Shown: positions 1-4,837 of the stretch, piece after piece
How positions within the stretch are numbered: the first letter of the stretch is position 1
How the letters are laid out: each line of letters begins with the position of its first letter
NCBI GenBank assembly: GCA_029098205.1
Contig: JAQXNW010000010.1
Coordinates: 1-15,958, forward strand
Length of the DNA stretch: 15,958 nucleotides
Reading direction: 5' to 3'
Origin: Eubacteriales bacterium
GTDB taxonomy: Bacteria; Bacillota; Clostridia; Peptostreptococcales; Anaerovoracaceae
Position numbers and translations under genes: made by a program
The notes under the pieces: generated by a model
What the model saw: the letters and a program-made list of their open reading frames with translations, nothing else
Databases searched by the model: none
What the model was told of the DNA's origin: nothing

Positions 1-40
1 ACGCTGGAGGTCGTCAGTTCGAGCCTGATCTTGGTCGCCA
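1..40 (+). tRNA. 3' part of a tRNA, probably tRNA-Asp, cut by the window edge
   Basis: The T arm is complete, with stem GTCAG/CTGAT around loop TTCGAGC. It is followed by acceptor strand CTTGGTC, discriminator G and an encoded CCA. The variable loop AGGTC and the anticodon-stem strand GCTGG are also visible. The anticodon itself lies outside the window. The residues just 3' of the anticodon are A37 and C38, and with discriminator G73 this matches the usual CUGUCAC loop of tRNA-Asp, so Asp is the best guess. The identity is an inference; that it is a tRNA end is seen directly. Confidence 0.7.
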
Positions 41-53
41 ATATATTCTGTGC

Positions 54-83
54 TTTACTTTCCTTGTAAGATGGTGGTATAAT
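54..83 (+). promoter_or_regulatory. Likely sigma-A promoter for the His-Gln-Cys tRNA genes
   Basis: A perfect -10 hexamer TATAAT at 78-83 is preceded by TGG (75-77), giving an extended -10. A weak -35, TTTACT, lies at 54-59 with an 18-bp spacer. Transcription would start near 90, about 30 bp before tRNA-His. The -10 sits inside an inverted repeat, TGTAAGAT (65-72) and ATCTTACA (91-98), so the promoter may be controlled or the start region may fold. Confidence 0.6.
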
Positions 84-118
84 ATGAACTATCTTACAGG
101 GAGTCGCGCAGATCCTAT

Positions 119-192
119 GGTGGGTATCGTCAAGCGGTTAAGACACAGGATTGTGATTCCTGTATGCGTGGGTTCGAATCCCACTTCCCACC
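119..192 (+). tRNA. tRNA-His (anticodon GTG)
   Basis: A full cloverleaf can be drawn. The acceptor pairs GTGGGTA with TTCCCAC, with one T-T mismatch at pair 6-67. The anticodon stem is CAGGA/TCCTG with anticodon GTG at 153-155. The T arm is GTGGG-TTCGAAT-CCCAC. The extra 5' G at 119 pairs with discriminator C192, the hallmark G-1:C73 pair recognised by histidyl-tRNA synthetase. CCA is not encoded, as CC is followed by TTTT, unlike the other three tRNAs of this cluster, so it must be added by a nucleotidyltransferase. Confidence 0.95.
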
Positions 193-205
193 TTTTACAA
201 GTTAA

Positions 206-280
206 TGGGGTATCGCCAAGTGGTAAGGCAATGGATTCTGATTCCATCATGCGCAGGTTCGAATCCTGCTACCCTAGCCA
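206..280 (+). tRNA. tRNA-Gln (anticodon CTG)
   Basis: The acceptor TGGGGTA pairs with TACCCTA, including a T1-A72 first pair typical of glutamine tRNAs and one G-T wobble. The anticodon stem is ATGGA/TCCAT with CTG at 238-240, reading CAG codons. The T arm is GCAGG-TTCGAAT-CCTGC. Discriminator G277 is followed by an encoded CCA. It lies 13 bp after tRNA-His, so the two are cotranscribed. Confidence 0.95.
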
Positions 281-283
281 ATT

Positions 284-317
284 CATAGAAAGCCGGTTTT
301 ATGCCGGTTTTTCTATG
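284..317 (+). terminator. Terminator-like hairpin between tRNA-Gln and tRNA-Cys
   Basis: The arm at 284-296 pairs with 304-317 through 13 pairs and one bulged T (312): core CCGG/CCGG, a G-T wobble, A-T pairs, then CATAG/CTATG. A run of five T (308-312) lies in the 3' arm, so the upper part looks like an intrinsic terminator. The lower stem reaches the first base of tRNA-Cys. It could cause partial termination after tRNA-Gln or act as a processing signal. No separate promoter for tRNA-Cys is visible, so read-through is presumably normal. Confidence 0.5.
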
Positions 318-390
318 GCGACATAGCCAAGTGGTAAGGCAAAGGTCTGCAAAACCTCTATCCCCAGTTCGAATCTGGGTGTCGCCTCCA
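317..390 (+). tRNA. tRNA-Cys (anticodon GCA)
   Basis: The acceptor GGCGACA pairs perfectly with TGTCGCC. The anticodon stem is AAGGT/ACCTC-type, with loop CTGCAAA and anticodon GCA at 349-351. The T arm is CCCAG-TTCGAAT-CTGGG. Discriminator T387 (U73 is a cysteine identity base) is followed by an encoded CCA. This is the last tRNA of the cluster and is followed directly by an intrinsic terminator. Confidence 0.95.
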
Positions 391-394
391 AATT

Positions 395-432
395 AAAACC
401 CGAAGCCTGATCAAGCAGGTTTCGGGTTTTTT
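395..432 (+). terminator. Rho-independent terminator of the tRNA cluster
   Basis: AACCCGAA (397-404) pairs with TTCGGGTT (421-428) and CCTG (406-409) with CAGG (416-419), with one unpaired base on each side between the two helices. A run of T (427-432) follows. Position and structure fit termination of the tRNA transcript. Confidence 0.9.
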
Positions 433-487
433 ATATATTTTTTTCCGGCACATCCGGTATTTGATAACTGGACAGCTTTACGAATGA

Positions 488-637
488 ATCCTTACTCTGA
501 AGGAATGCTACTCTTCCATCATATCTCCAGGTTATGCCAGCCGATACGGCCGACAAAAGGTCTCCGCTTCCGATACAGAAAAACAGAAGGAGCATGATTC
601 GGACTGGTACCCACAGCGTCCGTCACAAACGGAATAA
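488..637 (+). pseudogene. Possible 3' remnant of an unknown gene
   Basis: A frame open from the stop at 485-487 to TAA at 635-637 encodes about 49 residues of hydrophilic, natural-looking composition, ending near DWYPQRPSQTE. It has no good start codon and no ribosome binding site, so if it is real only the 3' end survives. Its stop overlaps the presumed start of the next remnant in the ATGA manner common in operons, with ATAA now present. I recognise no family. The call rests mainly on this overlap and could be chance. Confidence 0.22.
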
Positions 638-998
638 ACGTAAAGAAAAACAGCAACTCTCTCTTAAAAGAATACGAACAGCCAGAGGTAAGACCGGGCA
701 TATTGTCGAACGCAGTGCTCAGCAGAATCGGGCTTCCGGAAGTCACTTCCGTCCTTTTGATCACCTGTATGGCTGCACTCAGCGAAATAACCGGGGAACG
801 GGAAATCATCTTTCCGGAAATCGCCGCGATTTCCGCTGGTTCCCTGATCGCTCCTATAATACCCTGGTGCACAAACAGTCTCCGCACCTTCTCAGCATCG
901 CGATCTCCGCTTTGCTGGGACTTCTGATCGTATTCGAAAGCCCAGGCCCTGTATGGCTTCAAATGGCGATCGATCTTCCCCTGTTCCGGGACAGGTGA
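598..998 (+). pseudogene. Frameshifted remnant of a small membrane-protein gene
   Basis: Two overlapping + strand frames give pieces of what reads as one membrane protein. The first (open from 598, most convincing from about 634 to 895) has a hydrophilic start followed by a hydrophobic stretch and a conserved-looking patch around SEITGEREIIFPEIAA. The second (about 885-998) continues with a membrane segment around SALLGLLIVFESPGPVW and then stops. A loss of one base near 885-895 would rejoin them. There is no ATG; the position expected for it (634-636) reads ATA. I cannot name the family. The opposite strand also has an open frame (519-1049), but its translation is low in structure. The remnant lies in the gap between the tRNA terminator and the chromate-transporter promoter. 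Confidence 0.42.
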
Positions 999-1083
999 AA
1001 CTGATTTTGAAGTACAGCGCCGGACAAAAACGAAAATCACCGTCCGCATTCCTTCTTCATGCCGTCAAAAATCAAGGGCATCG

Positions 1084-1092
1084 TGGTATAAT
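1084..1092 (+). promoter_or_regulatory. Extended -10 promoter of the chromate-transporter pair
   Basis: TGGTATAAT gives a perfect -10 at 1087-1092 with the TGn extension. No convincing -35 is present (GTCAAA at 1064-1069 is weak), as is common for extended -10 promoters. Transcription would start near 1099, leaving a leader of about 55 nt. The leader can fold: CGAATG (1099-1104) pairs with CATTCG (1137-1142), ATTC (1105-1108) with GAAT (1128-1131), and CGGCT (1116-1120) with AGCCG (1124-1128). The folded arm reaches the first bases of the Shine-Dalgarno sequence at 1142-1147. Confidence 0.6.
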
Positions 1093-1154
1093 AGCTGACG
1101 AATGATTCTTTATGCCGGCTTAAAGCCGAATCGAACCATTCGGAGGGAAAAAGA

Positions 1155-1793
1155 ATGAAAAAATATCTACAGCTTTTTTTAATCTTCGCGAAAATCGGAG
1201 CCGTTACATTCGGAGGCGGCTATGCAATGCTTCCGATCCTACAGCGGGAGCTTGTCGAAAACAGACACTGGGTCACGGACGAGGAACTCGCGGATTATTT
1301 CGCGATCGGGCAATGCACGCCCGGTGTCATCGCAGTAAACACCGCGACTTTCATCGGAAGTAAATTATACGGAATTCCCGGAGGAATCGTCGCAACAATC
1401 GGTGTTGTTTTCCCTTCGATCATCATTATTACCGTCATTGCTCTGTTTCTTTCAAACTTCGCGCACCTGGCGGCTGTAAAACACGCATTCAACGGTATCC
1501 GCGCCTGTGTTACGATACTAATCGCGGATTCGGTCGTAAAATTAGGAAAAAAATCGCTCGTTGACTATCGCTGCGTCATCATCTTCCTGATCGTTCTGGC
1601 CATCTCTATGTTCACATCCGTTTCTCCTGTATTTCTGGTTCTGTTCGCAGGGCTCGCCGGATTCATCGTCTGCCCCAGAAAGCGATATGATCCGAATGGC
1701 AGTACGCCGGCAGAAGCGAAAGCATCCTTCTCAGGCGGCGTGTCCGCTGAAAAAACAGAGCAGGCAGCAGACAGGAAAGGAGACGTGAAATGA
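1155..1793 (+). CDS. Chromate transporter family protein, first of a short-chain pair
   Basis: This is a membrane protein of 212 residues belonging to the CHR (chromate ion transporter) family. The signature FGGGYAMLP near residues 20-28, the TPGVIAVNTATFIG motif near residues 55-68 and four to six hydrophobic segments support this. Short CHR proteins of about 190-210 residues are known to occur as adjacent pairs that together match one full-length ChrA. Family members export chromate by proton exchange; the natural substrate in anaerobes is uncertain and may be another oxyanion. The start ATG follows GGAGGG by 7 bases. The last 40 or so residues are hydrophilic and low in complexity, longer than in the partner protein. 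The stop overlaps the next start as ATGA, so the two are translationally coupled. Confidence 0.9.
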   Translation: MKKYLQLFLIFAKIGAVTFGGGYAMLPILQRELVENRHWVTDEELADYFAIGQCTPGVIAVNTATFIGSKLYGIPGGIVATIGVVFPSIIIITVIALFLSNFAHLAAVKHAFNGIRACVTILIADSVVKLGKKSLVDYRCVIIFLIVLAISMFTSVSPVFLVLFAGLAGFIVCPRKRYDPNGSTPAEAKASFSGGVSAEKTEQAADRKGDVK

Positions 1794-2356
1794 CCTTAGT
1801 TCTTCGGCTGATTTACGAATTCTTTAAAACCGGACTCTTCTCCATCGGCGGCGGCCTCGCGACGCTTCCTTTCCTCTACGCTATGTCCCGAAGCACCGGA
1901 TGGTTTACAACAAGCGACATCGCGGATATGATCGCGATCTCCGAATCGACACCTGGGCCTTTAGGCGTAAATATGGCGACATACGTCGGTTTTCTTACCC
2001 TCGGCGTGTTCGGAGGAGTCGTAAGCACACTGGCTTTAGTCGCGCCTTCAATCATCGTCATCTTAATCATCGCAAAAATTCTTGATAAATTTAAGGAATC
2101 CGCCGCAACAAAGAAAATTTTCTACGGTCTTCGCCCGGCATCGACGGCACTGATCACGTCTGCCGGACTCGGCGTCGCCAAGCTCAGTCTTCTTCGCGAA
2201 TCCCTGTTTCAGGAAACCGGTCTTATTTCATCTCTGTTCAACTGGAAATGTATCATCCTAGCTGCCGTCTGCCTGGCTGTATACAAGAAATTCAATCTTC
2301 ATCCGGTGATCGTCATTGCAGGTGCCGCATGCGCCGGGATTCTGTTCGCAATGTAG
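1790..2356 (+). CDS. Chromate transporter family protein, second of a short-chain pair
   Basis: A membrane protein of 188 residues homologous to its upstream neighbour. It shows IGGGLATLPFL near residues 20-30, STPGPLGVNMATYVGF near residues 52-67, a hydrophobic hairpin at about 80-100 and a hydrophobic C terminus. Paired short CHR proteins are thought to sit in opposite membrane orientations and to work as a heterodimer; this is family knowledge, not seen here. The ATG overlaps the upstream TGA, with AAAGGAG 5-12 bases before it. The gene ends about 40 bp before a MITE-like repeat and converges on hypE. Chromate is a sulfate analogue and an anaerobic sulfite-reduction operon lies elsewhere in the window, but the two are not cotranscribed, so no link is claimed. 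Confidence 0.9.
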   Translation: MTLVLRLIYEFFKTGLFSIGGGLATLPFLYAMSRSTGWFTTSDIADMIAISESTPGPLGVNMATYVGFLTLGVFGGVVSTLALVAPSIIVILIIAKILDKFKESAATKKIFYGLRPASTALITSAGLGVAKLSLLRESLFQETGLISSLFNWKCIILAAVCLAVYKKFNLHPVIVIAGAACAGILFAM

Positions 2357-2395
2357 ACGACAGTGCATTCGATGAAAACAAAAAAATCCGCCGGG

Positions 2396-2460
2396 AATAT
2401 TTGAACGGCCACCCCAAAAAGTCAGACAAAATCTAGCGGAATGGGGTCCGTTCAAAAATA
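2396..2460. repeat. 57-bp MITE-like inverted repeat with IS3-type ends and AATA flanks
   Basis: The arm at 2400-2416 pairs with 2442-2456: TTTGAACGG with CCGTTCAAA and ACCCCA with TGGGGT, with two unmatched C (2409-2410). Direct repeats AATA stand immediately outside at 2396-2399 and 2457-2460, as a target duplication would. The left end continues as CCCCAAAAAGTCAGACAAAAT, which resembles the terminal repeats of IS3-family (IS150-like) elements. The element is too short to encode anything. If the ends are taken at TG...CA (2402-2454) instead, no flanking repeat is seen. It lies between the convergent chr and hyp operons. Confidence 0.55.
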
Positions 2461-2479
2461 CATCCCAACGGAATTTTTT
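2447..2479 (+). terminator. Weak candidate terminator for the chromate-transporter operon
   Basis: TCCGTT (2447-2452) can pair with AACGGA (2467-2472) across a 14-base loop, followed by ATTTTTT (2473-2479). The stem is short and shares its left arm with the right end of the MITE-like repeat. The large MITE hairpin itself may also stop transcription from either side. Confidence 0.3.
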
Positions 2480-3498
2480 CAGCAAATTCTAGGAAGAAGC
2501 TCTCCTCCCGGCTTAGGGAGAATGGTTTCGCTTCCTATTTCCGTTTTTAATGTCACAATCCCCGGATTCAGATCCGTCACCTCTCCGATGACAGCGGCTC
2601 CTTCTCCATTCTTTCTGGAACGAAGAGCATCTAAAACCGTATCCGTTTCCTCTTTCGGACAGAAAATCACAAGCCGGCCTTCATTCGCTAGATAAAGAGG
2701 ATCCAGTCCCAGCATCCCGCAGACGCCGGCAACGCCGGGATCCACCGGAATCTTTGTCTGATCCAGACGGATTCCCACATTGCTCTCCTCCGAGATCTCA
2801 TATAGCACAGTGCCTACGCCACCCCGGGTCGCGTCCCGAATCGTGTGTACGGCAGCGCCCGAATCCCGAACCGCAGACACCAGATTCCAGAGCGGCGCAA
2901 CATCGCTCTTTACATCTGCGGAAATACCGAATTCTTCCTCTCTTGTAAGCAGAATCGCGCATCCGTGCCGTCCGATATCTCCGGTCACAAGAACCGCGTC
3001 ACCCGGTTTTGCCTGCGTTCCGGACGGAGCAAAACCATCCCGGATCACACCGACTCCTGCGGTTGTAATAAATACACCATCCGCCTGTCCATGTCCTGCA
3101 ACCTTCGTATCTCCCGCGACGATCTCTATGCCGGCTTCTTTCGCCGCGTCTGCCATAGACTCCGCGATTTTTTCGAGATCCGATATTAGAAAGCCTTCTT
3201 CAATGATGAAAGAACATGTCAGATAAAGCGGCTCTGCGCCCATACAGGAAAGATCGTTGACCGTTCCTGACACCGCCAGTTCTCCGATATTTCCTCCCGG
3301 GAAAAAAGCAGGCGAAACAATAAATCCGTCCGTCGACATCGCGATTCTTCCTTCCGGCCTCGCTAGAACCGCCGCATCATCCTTTGTGAAATGAGGATTG
3401 TCAAAGTATTTCTTGAAAATTTCCCCGATCAGCTCCGATGTCTTCTGTCCTCCGGCGCCGTGCGCCATCGTAATCCGCTTTCCCTGTGTATTATCCAA
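2479..3498 (-). CDS. hypE: HypE, carbamoyl dehydratase of [NiFe] hydrogenase maturation
   Basis: HypE takes a carbamoyl group from HypF onto its C-terminal cysteine and dehydrates it with ATP to a thiocyanate, the source of the CN ligands of the hydrogenase iron. The protein has the PurM/AIR-synthase fold. MAHGAGGQKT lies near the N terminus, DDAAVL is in the ATP-binding part, VSGTVNDLSCMGA follows, and the chain ends in PRIC with the essential terminal cysteine. I chose TTG at 3498, preceded by GAGAGG nine bases upstream, giving 339 residues as usual for the family. A GTG at 3534 overlapping the hypD stop and an ATG at 3570 inside hypD are alternatives but would add residues absent from typical HypE. 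It is the last gene of the hyp operon. Confidence 0.93.
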   Translation of the reverse strand: MDNTQGKRITMAHGAGGQKTSELIGEIFKKYFDNPHFTKDDAAVLARPEGRIAMSTDGFIVSPAFFPGGNIGELAVSGTVNDLSCMGAEPLYLTCSFIIEEGFLISDLEKIAESMADAAKEAGIEIVAGDTKVAGHGQADGVFITTAGVGVIRDGFAPSGTQAKPGDAVLVTGDIGRHGCAILLTREEEFGISADVKSDVAPLWNLVSAVRDSGAAVHTIRDATRGGVGTVLYEISEESNVGIRLDQTKIPVDPGVAGVCGMLGLDPLYLANEGRLVIFCPKEETDTVLDALRSRKNGEGAAVIGEVTDLNPGIVTLKTEIGSETILPKPGGELLPRIC

Positions 3499-3530
3499 CT
3501 TTTTCTGCCTCTCTAGTTTTACGTCGGTTC

Positions 3531-4583
3531 TCACCGAAAATCTCTGCCGTACCTGAACCAAGCCGCGCATGCGCCCTCATTCGAAACCATGCATGCTCCG
3601 ACCGGGTGCTCCGGTGTGCAGGCACGTCCGAATACCGGACACTGGTTCGGCGTGCACTCCCCTTTCAGTACCTCTCCGCACCGGCATCTTGGATCTGCAT
3701 GGCCCTGAATATTCGGTATACTATATTTCTTCCTTGCGTCGAACGCTTCGTACCGATCCCTAAGCTTAAGTCCCGACTTCGGAATCACGCCGATCCCTCT
3801 CCATTCAGAATCGATCGGTTCCATAACGGAGTTTATGATAGCTCTTCCCGAAGGACTCCCCTCTTCCGTAACGACCCGAGGATAGCAATTCACAAAGAAT
3901 GGCTTTCCGTCCTCCATTTTTTTTAGACTCACCGCAATGGCTGTCAGAAGCTCCGCGCCTGTAAAACCGGTAACGACGCCGGAAATTCCCTCCGACTTAA
4001 GTTCCTGATAAATCCCAGTTCCCGTGATCGTGCTCACATGACCCGGATAGAGGAACGCGTCCGCGGAATCCCGAAGCGCCCGGTACGCCTGATCCATTGT
4101 CTTATTTGCCGTAAGAACCGCGTAATTTCTTACGCCCCGCGCATCTGCCTCCCGGACCGAAATCGCGCTGGGCGGTGTTGTCGTTTCGAAACCGACCGAA
4201 AGAAAGACCACATCTTCTTCCGGATGTTTCTCCGCATAAGCCAGAGCATCCATCGGCGAATAGACCATCCGCACTTTCGCGCCTTCCGCGCGCACGTCCT
4301 GCAGGTTTTCTTCCGTTCCCGGAACCCGGACGAGATCTCCGAATGTGCAGATTGTCACATGCTTCTCTTTCGCAAGAAAAAGAGCCTCGTCGATATAATC
4401 GATCGGCGTGACGCAGACCGGACATCCGGGGCCGGAAATCAAATGCACCGATTCCGGAAGCATTCTGCGGATTCCCTGCCGAAATATCTCATGCGTATGC
4501 GTCCCGCAGACCTCCATGATTCGAATCGGTCTCCCCTGGTAAGAGCGGATATATTCAGCCGCTTTCTCCGCCACGCTGCTCAT
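3531..4583 (-). CDS. hypD: HypD, Fe-S scaffold for the Fe(CN)2CO group
   Basis: HypD works with HypC to hold the iron while the CN and CO ligands are added. The 350-residue length fits the family. The catalytic motifs CGTHTH (C26) and GPGCPVC (C54, C57) are intact, as is the C-terminal cysteine-rich region (C300, C302, C310, C315, C322, C331, C339) that supplies the [4Fe-4S] cluster ligands. PGHVSTI and GFETTTP, both conserved in HypD, are also present. The start ATG overlaps the hypC stop as ATGA, and hypE follows within the operon, so the complex partners are translationally coupled. Confidence 0.97.
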   Translation of the reverse strand: MSSVAEKAAEYIRSYQGRPIRIMEVCGTHTHEIFRQGIRRMLPESVHLISGPGCPVCVTPIDYIDEALFLAKEKHVTICTFGDLVRVPGTEENLQDVRAEGAKVRMVYSPMDALAYAEKHPEEDVVFLSVGFETTTPPSAISVREADARGVRNYAVLTANKTMDQAYRALRDSADAFLYPGHVSTITGTGIYQELKSEGISGVVTGFTGAELLTAIAVSLKKMEDGKPFFVNCYPRVVTEEGSPSGRAIINSVMEPIDSEWRGIGVIPKSGLKLRDRYEAFDARKKYSIPNIQGHADPRCRCGEVLKGECTPNQCPVFGRACTPEHPVGACMVSNEGACAAWFRYGRDFR

Positions 4584-4792
4584 ATGCCAAGCTCCTCAAG
4601 AATCTGATCCGACTCCTGCTCATCATCCGATGTGATTTTCGCGATGGCGGATCCTGCATGCACCATGACAAAGTCTCCCGGCTCCAGATTCTCAATCAGC
4701 TCCGCGGAAACCTCACGGACCGCGCCGCCGGCATCGATTACAGCCGTGCCGCCTTTTACTTTTCTAACCTTCGCAGGAAGTCCCACACACAT
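4580..4792 (-). CDS. hypC: HypC, small hydrogenase maturation chaperone
   Basis: HypC (HypC/HybG/HupF family) binds iron with HypD and delivers it to the hydrogenase large subunit. The 70 residues begin MCVGLPAKV; the cysteine at position 2 is essential and is exposed after removal of the first methionine. The OB-fold region LEPGDFVMVHAGSAIAKI is typical. GGAGG lies seven bases before the ATG. It sits 45 bp after hypF and overlaps hypD by four bases. Confidence 0.97.
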   Translation of the reverse strand: MCVGLPAKVRKVKGGTAVIDAGGAVREVSAELIENLEPGDFVMVHAGSAIAKITSDDEQESDQILEELGI

Positions 4793-4837
4793 ATTCTATC
4801 CTCCAAACTCAGATTGCTATATTCTCTACTCTTCTGT

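Noticed and set aside
84..326. Open frame running through tRNA-His and tRNA-Gln
   Set aside because: It lies almost entirely on tRNA sequence and repeats tRNA-derived peptides; not a gene.
519..1049. Open frame of 176 codons on the minus strand between the tRNAs and the chr genes
   Set aside because: Its translation shows no domain-like pattern, it has no good ribosome binding site, and the plus strand of the same region gives much more protein-like hydrophobic segments. It is most likely a shadow of the decayed plus-strand gene.
3534..3570. Longer start for hypE at ATG 3570
   Set aside because: It would overlap the conserved end of hypD by 40 bases and add a stretch absent from the family; TTG 3498 with GAGAGG upstream fits better, although the start is not proven.
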